Assembly (NCBI GenBank): GCA_900544905.1
Contig: UQXF01000013.1
Location: forward strand, 1 to 45,347
DNA from: an uncultured Clostridium sp.
GTDB lineage: Bacteria; Bacillota; Clostridia; Lachnospirales; Lachnospiraceae
DNA: 45,347 bases
Direction of reading: 5' to 3'
In this document: positions 24,833 to 33,350 of the stretch, one piece after another
How the letters are laid out: every line of letters starts with the position of its first letter
Position numbering within the stretch: position 1 is the stretch's first letter
Translations under genes and position numbers: made by a program
The notes under the pieces: model-generated
Database searches by the model: none
What the model saw: the letters and a program-made list of their open reading frames with translations, nothing else
What the model was told of the DNA's origin: nothing

Positions 24833-26299
24833 TTATTTATCAAGAGTTTCATACAAATATTCAAACGCTTCCTCCGCATTACACTCCATATCCGGACTGA
24901 CCAGAAAATCATCACTTTCCTTGTCTGCGCGGAAGAATTTCTTTGTGGAAACATGCATATATAAGCCGGATTCCGGCAGCTGGAAAATTGTAATATCCCC
25001 ATAACCGGACGGTATATTGCCGGGAGCCTCCCCGATAATCGTTCCTAAGTGGTTATCCTTGATGTATTCCGCAAACATCATGGCGGAGCTGAAGGTTCCG
25101 GAGGAAGTCAGCACATATACATTCCCGTTAAAGGTCAGTTCCGTATATTTTTTATTTTCCATAATACCTTTACCCATAGGAAGGTTAAACATCCCAAGCC
25201 GCCAGTTATAGGTATCCGTCTTGTAGGTATCAATATCCAGATAATGCAGGAACTCATCTATCACCAGAGAATTACCGCCGCCATTGTTCCGGATGTCCAC
25301 TGCGACATTTGCAATTCCGTTTTCTGCCACCTCCGTAAACATATCCCGCAATGCATTTTTATATGTATCATTATAATGACACTCCGTCAGAGTCAAAACT
25401 GCTAAATTATGCTCCCCATCTATCTCATATGATACAAAGGGCTCCTCCTTCACTTCTTCCAATTCATATAAGCCTGCATATTCCTCATAGGTTACATAAT
25501 CCTCTTCATAACAGGTTATGACCCTCTGGTTACCGTCGGAATCTTCAAAGGTATAGCTTACACCCTCCGCAATCGGGATATCTAAAAATGCAAGTCCCTC
25601 CAATGTTGACAAATCCTGTTGCAACTGCCGCAATCCCCAGCTTTCCACTTCATAACTGTATAAATCCGATTTCTCTTCCAAAAGCTTTGATAGCTCCATA
25701 CCATTTACAGCCACCAAAGCTTCCCCGTTTTCTTTACTCTGCTGAGTATATTTCATATAGTGCTCTGTTCCGTAAACGGCATAGGAGCAGGTATGGCCTT
25801 CCCGTAAAACAGAAAGAATATTTTGCAGTTTCCGATTTAATAAGGTTATGTCAATATGCTCTGCCTTTTGCAAATCCTCCAACGCCTTCTTATATTCTAC
25901 AGAAACCTTCTCTGGCACCCCGTCTAAAAACAGCGGATGCACCTTCTTAAGATAATGCATTGCAAACGCAAGGTCTGCCTCCGCCTCGGAATAGCTTAAT
26001 TCTGAATCAAAGGCTTTGGTATTCTCCGAATGTTTGAACATGACACTGTTCCAGTACGGGTTACAGAATGTCCCAGCTAAAGTGAGGAAAACCGTAAATA
26101 CCATAAATACTCCCAATAAAATTTGGGAGCGTTTCTTTCCATTTCCTTTTACCACAAACAAAAGAAAGGCAGCTATCGTAAGCACAGCAAAAAGCAGGGT
26201 TACCCATTCCCTTGTTTGAAATAAAAATAAATTGAGAAATATCATGCCGATTGCCATGATATTGATTAAAATACTAATGAATACATATCGTTTTTTCAT
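24833..26299 (-). CDS. Membrane-anchored S41 family peptidase
   Basis: A 488-residue protein with three N-terminal hydrophobic helices within about residues 1-82, then an extracellular S41 (tail-specific protease-like) domain. The domain has VAVDIRNNGGGNS followed by the nucleophile region LTSSGTFSSAMMFAEY (probable Ser404) and GEAPGNIPSGYGD. No PDZ domain is evident; residues 110-300 form a separate helical and beta region. S41 enzymes cleave C-terminal or unfolded regions of proteins; the substrate here is unknown. GGAAGGG precedes the ATG, and it starts 2 bases after the YaiI/YqxD gene, so the two are likely co-transcribed. Confidence 0.85.
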   Translation of the reverse strand: MKKRYVFISILINIMAIGMIFLNLFLFQTREWVTLLFAVLTIAAFLLFVVKGNGKKRSQILLGVFMVFTVFLTLAGTFCNPYWNSVMFKHSENTKAFDSELSYSEAEADLAFAMHYLKKVHPLFLDGVPEKVSVEYKKALEDLQKAEHIDITLLNRKLQNILSVLREGHTCSYAVYGTEHYMKYTQQSKENGEALVAVNGMELSKLLEEKSDLYSYEVESWGLRQLQQDLSTLEGLAFLDIPIAEGVSYTFEDSDGNQRVITCYEEDYVTYEEYAGLYELEEVKEEPFVSYEIDGEHNLAVLTLTECHYNDTYKNALRDMFTEVAENGIANVAVDIRNNGGGNSLVIDEFLHYLDIDTYKTDTYNWRLGMFNLPMGKGIMENKKYTELTFNGNVYVLTSSGTFSSAMMFAEYIKDNHLGTIIGEAPGNIPSGYGDITIFQLPESGLYMHVSTKKFFRADKESDDFLVSPDMECNAEEAFEYLYETLDK

Positions 26300-26301
26300 C
26301 G

Positions 26302-26760
26302 CTACAGCCCTTCCTTCTCCATCCCCTTTTTTACCATCCTCATAAATGACTCTTCAAACCTCATATCATCCTCTGCTGTCCGTTTTGCCGGACCTTTTAC
26401 ATGATGTTTTCCCTTTGCACGTCTTTCCTTTTTATGGATATGCCGCTCCATCAGCATCCGGTCAATATTGTCATTAGTATACCATTTCCCGCTTTGATGG
26501 ATTCCAAAGGCTCCTTTTCCTAAAGCCATTGCTGCAACGCCATAATCCTGGGTTACCACAATATCTCCCTTTTCACAGAGATTCACCAGGGCAAAATCCA
26601 CCGCATCGGCACCGGCACCAATTACCTTAACCTCACTATAGTCAGAGTATAATACATGATTTGTGTCACATAACAGTATCACTCTTATATTTTCTTTTTC
26701 CGCCACCTGTTCCACAATACGAACCACAGGACAGGCATCTGCATCCACTAATATTTTCAA
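26302..26760 (-). CDS. YaiI/YqxD family protein (DUF188)
   Basis: A 152-residue member of the YaiI/YqxD family, which has a PIN-related fold. It begins KILVDADACPVVRIVEQVAE and continues with GADAVDFALVN, GDIVVTQDYGVAAMAL and HQSGKWYTNDNID. The acidic residues Asp6, Asp8 and the TQDYG Asp match the conserved centre of the family; nuclease activity has been proposed but not shown to my knowledge. The start is taken as TTG at 26760, with GGGGAGA 6 nt upstream; the GTG at 26778 would place the RBS inside the gene. The C-terminus is basic. Confidence 0.9.
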   Translation of the reverse strand: MKILVDADACPVVRIVEQVAEKENIRVILLCDTNHVLYSDYSEVKVIGAGADAVDFALVNLCEKGDIVVTQDYGVAAMALGKGAFGIHQSGKWYTNDNIDRMLMERHIHKKERRAKGKHHVKGPAKRTAEDDMRFEESFMRMVKKGMEKEGL

Positions 26761-26821
26761 ATTCTCTCCCCTCAACACTGATATAAAATCTATTTCATCT
26801 GTTTAAATCCGGATTCCCAAT

Positions 26822-27076
26822 TTATACCCTGTTCTCATCAAATTCTGTTTCTCCCTCATAACCACTGCAAAACACCGGTCTTGCCAGAATATCCTTAATT
26901 TTTTCCTGGTCATCCTTCCAGATGTCAAAGGTATTAAATTCAGCCTTTGATATTTTATGATATTCCGGTACACAGCCATAACCGGTCATCTCCTCCAACG
27001 CATACAATTCATCAGAAAATTTTCCAATTGAATATTTTTTTCCCTGTTTTATTTTTTTAAAATCCTTGTATGTCAT
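26822..27076 (-). CDS. Hypothetical protein, 84 residues
   Basis: A small soluble protein with a Lys-rich start (TYKDFKKIKQGKKYSIGKF) and an acidic C-terminal half with three aromatic-containing turns. No membrane segment, signal peptide or known motif is visible. AAAAGGAG is about 12 nt before the ATG. It lies 35 bp after the HD-domain gene and 61 bp before the YaiI/YqxD gene. The family is not recognised. Confidence 0.65.
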   Translation of the reverse strand: MTYKDFKKIKQGKKYSIGKFSDELYALEEMTGYGCVPEYHKISKAEFNTFDIWKDDQEKIKDILARPVFCSGYEGETEFDENRV

Positions 27077-27111
27077 TTATATCTTCTCTCCTTTTACTGT
27101 AAATTCCGATA

Positions 27112-27603
27112 TTATAGTGTAAGATTATACATCCGGCGGCAGATTTCCCGCCCGCTTTCTGTTTTAAAAATTTTATGATATGCATTTTTGACTGCTGCTT
27201 CCAGCAGGGAATCCTCGTAGAGATTCACAAGAAAATCTGCCTCAACCAATATCTGATAGTCCAGCCCGTCTATATCTGTATATGTATGATGATGCCCCAC
27301 CAGATAGCATACCCGTTCAATGATTTCCGGTTCATAATCAAGGTCTTCCAGAAACTGCCTTGCGATTGCGGGTCCCTCCTGTTCCTGCAGCTTTCCCTCA
27401 CAGGAACCATACTTTTCTTCACTTACCTTTATTCCAATATCATGTACAACGGCAGCGGTTTCCAAAATAAACAACTGCTTTTCTTCCATGCCTTCCAATT
27501 TTCCAATGATTCTTGAAAAATCATGCACCTTGATAAAATGCTGGATTCGTTTTGGGTCCCCCCTGTAATAATCTATCATTTTTACAATCAGCTGTCCAAT
27601 CAT
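27112..27603 (-). CDS. HD domain phosphohydrolase
   Basis: A 163-residue HD protein. The metal ligands are His27 (HDFSRIIG), the His54-Asp55 pair (AVVHDIGIKV) and the later HHH (104-106) and Asp123 (VEADFLVN). Stand-alone HD proteins of this size act on nucleotides or small phosphorylated molecules; the substrate is unknown. AAAGGAG precedes the ATG. It starts 12 bp after the VWA gene, so it probably belongs to the MoxR-VWA operon. Confidence 0.85.
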   Translation of the reverse strand: MIGQLIVKMIDYYRGDPKRIQHFIKVHDFSRIIGKLEGMEEKQLFILETAAVVHDIGIKVSEEKYGSCEGKLQEQEGPAIARQFLEDLDYEPEIIERVCYLVGHHHTYTDIDGLDYQILVEADFLVNLYEDSLLEAAVKNAYHKIFKTESGREICRRMYNLTL

Positions 27604-27615
27604 TCAAAACTCCTT

Positions 27616-28815
27616 TCATTTCGTCTTCAGCAAATAAGTAATTGCTTCCTTCAGTCCATCCACGGATAACGTATACATATGAAAGAGCTTGGAGAGTGCG
27701 TTCTCTGACTCCATCCAGTGCATTCTGGTAAGCTCCTTGTGATAGCGGGGATTCATCCAGACACATTTCTTATATTTGCTGTTTAACAGCTCACACCATT
27801 CATAACCGGAATGTCCATCATTGGGACCACGGTAATTTCCATTTACATCAAACAGCTCTTCCGGTGCCATCTGGGCATCTCCCACAATTATCACCTTATA
27901 ATCCTTATCATAGTGCTTAAACAGATAATCCAAATCTACCCAGTCACCCATCTCACATTCTGCGGTTTTGTATACCTTGGAATAAATGCAGTTATGAAAA
28001 TAATAGGTTTTTACATCCTTAAAATGGTTTGCCTTGTGCACTGCCTGAAACAGCTCATTGCACAGCTCCATAAAGGGTATCATGGTGCCGCCGCAGTCAA
28101 ACAGCAGCAAAAGCTTTACCGTATTTTTTCTCGGACGTTCAAACTCTAATTGCAGATAACCGCCGTTGTCGCAGGTTTTCTGAATCGTCTTATCGATATC
28201 CAGCTCCGTTTTGGGAACATCTAATCTGGAGGAATACTGGCGGAGTCTGCGGAATGCCACCTGGTACTGGCGCATATTTAAAACCCGGTCATTCCGGAAA
28301 TCCTGGTATTTCCGCTCACTCATCACCTGAAATGCGCTCTGCATGCCTCCCTGCTCACCCACACGAATCCCGCCTACATTTCGTCCATGGTGACCAAAGG
28401 CAGAGCCGCCGGCAGTACCAATCCAGTAGTTACCGCCATTATGCTCAGATTTCTGTTCAGATAAACGCTCCCGGAACATTCGTTTCACTTCATCTGCATT
28501 TCGCTGCTGGCTGTAGGAATACATTTCCTGGTTCTGCTTGTCGAATTTCATATCTTCGCCCTTATCAAGCCAGTCCTGAAGCTGTTTGGACAGCGCATCC
28601 TCTGATTTGATATTGTGAAAAAATTCCATAAATGCCATATCAAACTTGTCATAATCAGACTCAGACTTCACCAAAATCATCCGGCTGATATAATAGAAAT
28701 TTGAAAAATCAGAACCGATAAGTCCTTTGTCCAAAGCCTCCATCAGAGTCAGCCATTCCGTCATGGATATATCCAGCCCTTTTGCCTTTAACGTATAAAA
28801 AAATTCTATAAACAT
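27616..28815 (-). CDS. VWA domain (CoxE-like) partner of MoxR ATPase
   Basis: A 399-residue protein. The N-terminal half is helical and charged, with a Gly-rich, His-containing link (GTAGGSAFGHHGRNVGGI, 133-150). The C-terminal half is a von Willebrand A domain whose metal site reads FDCGGTM (from Asp240), i.e. D-x-G-G-T in place of the canonical D-x-S-x-S; this G-G form occurs in CoxE-like members. VIIVGDAQMAPEEL is the later conserved strand. MoxR/VWA pairs act as chaperones that assemble or activate metalloenzymes and other complexes; the client is not obvious here. It starts 16 bp after the MoxR gene. Confidence 0.85.
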   Translation of the reverse strand: MFIEFFYTLKAKGLDISMTEWLTLMEALDKGLIGSDFSNFYYISRMILVKSESDYDKFDMAFMEFFHNIKSEDALSKQLQDWLDKGEDMKFDKQNQEMYSYSQQRNADEVKRMFRERLSEQKSEHNGGNYWIGTAGGSAFGHHGRNVGGIRVGEQGGMQSAFQVMSERKYQDFRNDRVLNMRQYQVAFRRLRQYSSRLDVPKTELDIDKTIQKTCDNGGYLQLEFERPRKNTVKLLLLFDCGGTMIPFMELCNELFQAVHKANHFKDVKTYYFHNCIYSKVYKTAECEMGDWVDLDYLFKHYDKDYKVIIVGDAQMAPEELFDVNGNYRGPNDGHSGYEWCELLNSKYKKCVWMNPRYHKELTRMHWMESENALSKLFHMYTLSVDGLKEAITYLLKTK

Positions 28816-28831
28816 TTCATACCCCGTTCTT

Positions 28832-29647
28832 TTAATACAGCTTGGCTTTTTTAACCGCCTCTAAATCCTCGTCCTTTTTCAGAAGAACCCCAAGGAAAGG
28901 CAGTTGTTCCCTTAAATGCTCCGTATCAATGCCGCTAATCATTAATGCACGAATCCAGTCAATAAGCTCAGAGGTGCTTGGTTTCTTGCGGACATCCTTC
29001 ACAGAACGTATCCAGTAAAAGGTATCTAAGGCATTCTTTAATACATTTTCTTCCAGATTTTCAAAATGGGTGTTGACAATTTCTGTCATCTGCTCTCTGT
29101 CCGGGAAGGTAATATAGTGGAAAATGCATCTTCTTAAGAATGCATCCGGCAGCTCCTTCTCTGCATTAGAGGTAATTATTACAATGGGACGCTCCTTTGC
29201 CCTTATGGTCTCCTTCGTCTCATGAATGTAGAATTCCATTTTATCAAGCTCCCACAAGAGGTCATTTGGAAATTCCAAATCTGCCTTGTCAATTTCATCA
29301 ATCAACAAAATTACCTGCTTGTCCGCTTTAAATGCCTCTCCCAATTTACCGAGTTTGATATAGTGTCCAATATCATCCACTCCTTCTTCTCCAAACTGGG
29401 AATCGTAGAGCCTTTGAATCGTATCATATACATACAGCCCATCCTGGGCTTTGGTGGTAGACTTAATATTCCAGATATATAATTCCTTGTCCATAGACTG
29501 GCTGATTGCTTCCGCAAGCATGGTTTTACCAGTTCCCGGCTCTCCTTTTATCAGCAGCGGCTTCTGCAGTGCAATTGCCACATCCACTGCTGCCATCAGT
29601 TCTTCACTTGCTACATAATCCTTGCTTCCTGTAAATTTCGTTTCCAT
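28832..29647 (-). CDS. MoxR-family AAA+ ATPase
   Basis: A 271-residue AAA+ ATPase. Walker A is GEPGTGKT (35-42), Walker B is VILLIDEIDKAD (about 111-122), the sensor 1 segment is PIVIITSNAEKELPDAFLRRC with the arginine finger RR, and a C-terminal lid follows. The size suits a MoxR-type unfoldase/chaperone hexamer. GAAGGAG is just upstream of the ATG, and a VWA gene follows 16 bp later, the usual pairing. Confidence 0.93.
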   Translation of the reverse strand: METKFTGSKDYVASEELMAAVDVAIALQKPLLIKGEPGTGKTMLAEAISQSMDKELYIWNIKSTTKAQDGLYVYDTIQRLYDSQFGEEGVDDIGHYIKLGKLGEAFKADKQVILLIDEIDKADLEFPNDLLWELDKMEFYIHETKETIRAKERPIVIITSNAEKELPDAFLRRCIFHYITFPDREQMTEIVNTHFENLEENVLKNALDTFYWIRSVKDVRKKPSTSELIDWIRALMISGIDTEHLREQLPFLGVLLKKDEDLEAVKKAKLY

Positions 29648-29669
29648 CTTCTCTCCTTCTGTCTATGGA

Positions 29670-30914
29670 TTACGGTCTGATTTGCCCGTTTCCATAAATC
29701 ACATACTTTGTTGTGGTCAGCGCTTCCAGTCCCATTGGGCCTCTTGCATGCAGCTTCTGGGTGCTGATTCCGATTTCTGCACCAAATCCAAATTCAAATC
29801 CATCGGTAAATCTGGTGGAAGCATTGACATATACCGCCGCAGAATCAATCTCATTTAAAAACTGCTGGGCATTATTGTAATCCTTTGTCACAATGGTTTC
29901 AGAGTGACCGGTGGAATTTTTATTAATATGCTCAATGGCCTCATCAATAGAATCCACCACCTTGACAGAAATAATCTTATCCAGATACTCTGTGGCATAA
30001 TCCTCCTCGCTGGCAGGAATTACGCTGGCATCAAATTTCTGTATCGTAGAATCCCCTCTTACCTCACAGCTGTTATCCTTCAGCATCGCAATAAGCTCCG
30101 GCATTACCTCATTTACTATATCTGCATGAACCACTAAAGATTCACAGGCATTACATACGCCAAGACGCTGTAATTTTGCATTTTTTACAATTGCTACCGC
30201 CATATCCACATCCGCAGACGCATCAATGTATACATGACAGTTACCGGTCCCTGTCTCAATAACAGGCACTGTGGCATTTTGTACAACAGAACGGATTAAC
30301 CCGGCTCCTCCCCTGGGAATCAGCACATCAATGTATTCGTTTAGCTTCATCATGCGTGTTGCGGTTTCCCGGCTCACATCCTCCAACAGAAACACCGCAT
30401 CCGGTGTGACATGGTTCTCCTCTAAGGACTGTCTGATAATATTTACAAAGGCAATATTGGAGTAAATAGCATCGGAACCACCTCGCAATATCACAGCATT
30501 ACTGGTCTTAAAGCAAAGAGAAAATGCATCCACCGTTACATTGGGACGGGATTCGTAAATCATGCCGATTACTCCAAGTGGAACACGCTTTTTTCCAATC
30601 ATAAGACCGTTTGGCCGTTCTTTCATGGATAACACTTCCCCCACCGGGTCCTCCAACGCTGCCACTTGTCTGACGCCCTCTGCAATTCCGTCTATCCGTT
30701 CCTTCGTGAGCTTCAAACGGTCCAATAAAGACTCCGGCATATTATTTTTCCTTCCATTTTCGATATCCTTTTCATTTGCCTCCAGAATAATATCTGTGTT
30801 CTCTGCTAAATTTCTCGCAACCGTCACCAGACATGCGTTTTTTACCGGCTGTGACAATTTAACCAGGCTTCGTGAAGCCTCCTTTGCAAGCTTTCCCATC
30901 TGTTCTAATTCCAT
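29670..30914 (-). CDS. proA: Glutamate-5-semialdehyde dehydrogenase
   Basis: A 414-residue gamma-glutamyl phosphate reductase, the second step of proline synthesis (NADPH-dependent). Landmarks are PLGVIGMIYESRPNVTVDAF, ILRGGSDAIYSN and the catalytic Cys257 in VCNACES, then FGFGAEIGIST and ARGPMGLEALTT at the C-terminus. Length is normal. proB, its usual partner, is not in the window. It is 32 bp after fthC and 22 bp before the MoxR gene. Confidence 0.96.
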   Translation of the reverse strand: MELEQMGKLAKEASRSLVKLSQPVKNACLVTVARNLAENTDIILEANEKDIENGRKNNMPESLLDRLKLTKERIDGIAEGVRQVAALEDPVGEVLSMKERPNGLMIGKKRVPLGVIGMIYESRPNVTVDAFSLCFKTSNAVILRGGSDAIYSNIAFVNIIRQSLEENHVTPDAVFLLEDVSRETATRMMKLNEYIDVLIPRGGAGLIRSVVQNATVPVIETGTGNCHVYIDASADVDMAVAIVKNAKLQRLGVCNACESLVVHADIVNEVMPELIAMLKDNSCEVRGDSTIQKFDASVIPASEEDYATEYLDKIISVKVVDSIDEAIEHINKNSTGHSETIVTKDYNNAQQFLNEIDSAAVYVNASTRFTDGFEFGFGAEIGISTQKLHARGPMGLEALTTTKYVIYGNGQIRP

Positions 30915-30946
30915 ATAAGTCCTCCCTTTCCTTTTTATGGTCTTCT

Positions 30947-31507
30947 CTATTGAAAAATATCCGTTTCAGTAAAAATATAATCCGGTAAAATATCGTGCTT
31001 CTCACAGGGCAGCTCATCCTCAAGCACCTGAAAGCGGTAGCACAGTGCCGCTGTCACATGCTCCGGGTGGGCTTCCAGATACCGGTCATAATATCCGCCG
31101 CCGTATCCCAGACGGTGCCGTTTCCTGTCAAATACCAGTCCCGGCATCAGGACCAGCGCCTTTTCCTGTAATATTAATGCCTCTTCGTCCAAAACAGGCT
31201 CCTTAATCTGATAGGCGCCAATTTTCCAGACCGTCCTATCCGTAACCTGGTAAAATTCTATTTTCCCGTTTTCCCTGTCCGTAACCGGCACATATACCTG
31301 CTTTCCCTCTGCCAGAGCCCTTGTCATAATCCCTTCACAGGACACCTCATTCCGGAATGCCTGATATACACAAATATTCTTGCATTCCCTGTACAGACTG
31401 CTCTCTGCAAGCTGTGTACAAATCTGCTCTGACAAAGCAGCAGTCTCCTCTTTAGTCAGCAGATTCCGTTTATCCTGCATGAGCTTCCGCAGCTGCTGTT
31501 TTTCCAT
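30947..31507 (-). CDS. fthC: 5-formyltetrahydrofolate cyclo-ligase
   Basis: A 186-residue enzyme that converts 5-formyl-THF to 5,10-methenyl-THF with ATP, returning the storage folate to the one-carbon pool. Seen are the N-terminal KQQLRKLMQDKRNLL, the FRNEV segment and the signature VFDRKRHRLGYGGGYYDRYL near residues 125-145. It starts one base after the DUF896 stop, and proA follows. Confidence 0.95.
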   Translation of the reverse strand: MEKQQLRKLMQDKRNLLTKEETAALSEQICTQLAESSLYRECKNICVYQAFRNEVSCEGIMTRALAEGKQVYVPVTDRENGKIEFYQVTDRTVWKIGAYQIKEPVLDEEALILQEKALVLMPGLVFDRKRHRLGYGGGYYDRYLEAHPEHVTAALCYRFQVLEDELPCEKHDILPDYIFTETDIFQ

Positions 31508-31508
31508 A

Positions 31509-31727
31509 TTAGTTTTCCTTCCGCTCTCTTACCATCTTCAATGGTGTAATCGTACCATCCGGGTTCTGGATGCTGACATTGTCAAGGGTTGCACGCATAT
31601 TACTGCGAATAGCTGCAATATATTCCTGCCGCAGCTGCTGCTGTTCCTGTTTCTCCTCCTGGGTCAGCCCCTCTGCCTTGGATTTATGATATAACTCATT
31701 AATTCTTGCAATCTTTAAAGCGTCCAT
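31509..31727 (-). CDS. DUF896 family protein (YnzC-like)
   Basis: A 72-residue member of the DUF896/YnzC family, a short helical hairpin protein common in Firmicutes. Typical segments are KIARINELYHKSKAEGLT, EQQQLRQEYIAAIRSNMR and NPDGTITPLK. The function is unknown; B. subtilis YnzC is linked to the SOS operon, which is not seen here. It abuts the flavoprotein upstream with no gap and fthC downstream with a gap of one base. Confidence 0.93.
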   Translation of the reverse strand: MDALKIARINELYHKSKAEGLTQEEKQEQQQLRQEYIAAIRSNMRATLDNVSIQNPDGTITPLKMVRERKEN

Positions 31728-33350
31728 TTACCTGTTCCTTTCGTCATCCATATTTTTCTTTGGCTTATAACGTCTTATAACCGCTTCCGCTACCTTCATT
31801 CCGTCCATCGCCGCAGACATTATCCCTCCTGCATAGCCTGCGCCCTCACCGCAGGGATAAATACCGTCAATATTGGACATGAATGCATCATTCCGCTCAA
31901 TTCTCACCGGAGAAGAGGTTCTGCTCTCCACACCGGAAAGCAGGGTGTCTTTATTGGCAAATCCCGGTATTTTCTGTTCAAAGGCTTGAATGCCTTCTAT
32001 TATAGCATCCCTCATAAATTCAGGCAAACATGCCGCCACATTTCCAAGACTGTAACCGCCTTTTATCTGAGGAGTAACCTCCCCTAATGCTGTAGTAGCC
32101 TTCTGATTGCAGAAATCCTCAAACCGCTGTACAACAATTTTTCCATTTCCCTCTCTGTAAATGCTATGCTCCAGTTTTCGCTGGAACTCAATTCCGGCTA
32201 ACGGGTGGCTGTCCTCAAAATCAGACTGTTTGACAGAAACAACAATGGCGGAATTGGAGTTGCTTCCATTTCTTCCGCTATAGCTCATTCCGTTTACCGC
32301 AATCCGTTCCTCCTCCGAAGATGCATTGACTACATAACCGCCGGGACACATACAGAAAGAATAGACCCCTCTGCCGTCCTTTGCCTGATGCGTAAGCTTA
32401 TAGGATGCCGCCGGGAGCAGGGAAGACGCTTCACCGGTTCCATACATTGCACGCTGTATCCATGAAACCGGGTGCTCCACCCGTACTCCTACGGCAAAAT
32501 CCTTGGCGTGCATGGCAAGATTGTTACGGTACAGCATAGAAAAGGTATCCCTTGCACTGTGTCCGATTGCAAAAATAACCTGCTCGCTTTGCACCCATGT
32601 CTCAAAATCCTTATGGAGAAGCTTTACTCCGGTTATCCGGTTATGTTCAATCCGGATATCCACCGCCTTGGTATCAAATAAAAAAATTCCTCCATAGGAC
32701 TCAATTTCCTCACGAATCCCCTTTACTACATCTGCCAGCTTATCTGTTCCCACATGCGGCTTATAATCATACAATATATCCTCCGGCGCTCCATGCCGGA
32801 CAAAGGTTTCCAATACATACCGGATTCTGCCATATTTGTCCTTTACCTGGGTGTTCAGCTTTCCGTCGCTGAAGGTTCCGGCTCCACCCTCACCAAACTG
32901 CACGTTACACTCTGTATTTAAGGGCTTGCCATCAAAAAAGGCATTTACCTCCCGTACTCTTTCGTCAACGGACATTCCCCGCTCTGCAATAATCGGCACA
33001 TACCCTCTCCGGGCAAGAACCAGGGCACAAAATAAGCCTGCAGGACCGGCGCCGATAATCAGCGGATGGTGCGTAATCTCTTCGTTTCCGGATGCCGGAA
33101 ACTGGTATTTTGCCCTATTAGTTAACATAACATTTTTATTGTTAATCTTTTGCAGAATCTGTTTTTCTTCCGGCAGCTCCACACCAACATTATAGATATA
33201 ATAGATATCCGGTTTCTTTCTTGCATCGATGGAACGCTTCAAAATCTGATATTGGGGAACCCTTTTTAAATGAAGGATTTTCATTATCTGCTGTTCAAGT
33301 CGTCTGCTGTCTTTACTGACTGGTACTTTTATGCCTGTTATTTCTATCAT
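31728..33350 (-). CDS. FAD-dependent oxidoreductase (COG2509 type)
   Basis: A 540-residue flavoprotein. An N-terminal extension of about 95 residues (VPVSKDSRRLEQQIMKIL, then RSIDARKKPDIYYIYNV) is typical of this family. The dinucleotide fold follows at IIGAGPAGLFCALVLARRG (about 97-115), then ECNVQFGEGGAGTFSDGKLN and the C-terminal IYPCGEGAGYAGGI with its FAD contact. The family is conserved in Firmicutes but its substrate is not established. It overlaps the next flavoprotein by 4 bases (ATGA), so the two are translationally coupled. Confidence 0.88.
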   Translation of the reverse strand: MIEITGIKVPVSKDSRRLEQQIMKILHLKRVPQYQILKRSIDARKKPDIYYIYNVGVELPEEKQILQKINNKNVMLTNRAKYQFPASGNEEITHHPLIIGAGPAGLFCALVLARRGYVPIIAERGMSVDERVREVNAFFDGKPLNTECNVQFGEGGAGTFSDGKLNTQVKDKYGRIRYVLETFVRHGAPEDILYDYKPHVGTDKLADVVKGIREEIESYGGIFLFDTKAVDIRIEHNRITGVKLLHKDFETWVQSEQVIFAIGHSARDTFSMLYRNNLAMHAKDFAVGVRVEHPVSWIQRAMYGTGEASSLLPAASYKLTHQAKDGRGVYSFCMCPGGYVVNASSEEERIAVNGMSYSGRNGSNSNSAIVVSVKQSDFEDSHPLAGIEFQRKLEHSIYREGNGKIVVQRFEDFCNQKATTALGEVTPQIKGGYSLGNVAACLPEFMRDAIIEGIQAFEQKIPGFANKDTLLSGVESRTSSPVRIERNDAFMSNIDGIYPCGEGAGYAGGIMSAAMDGMKVAEAVIRRYKPKKNMDDERNR

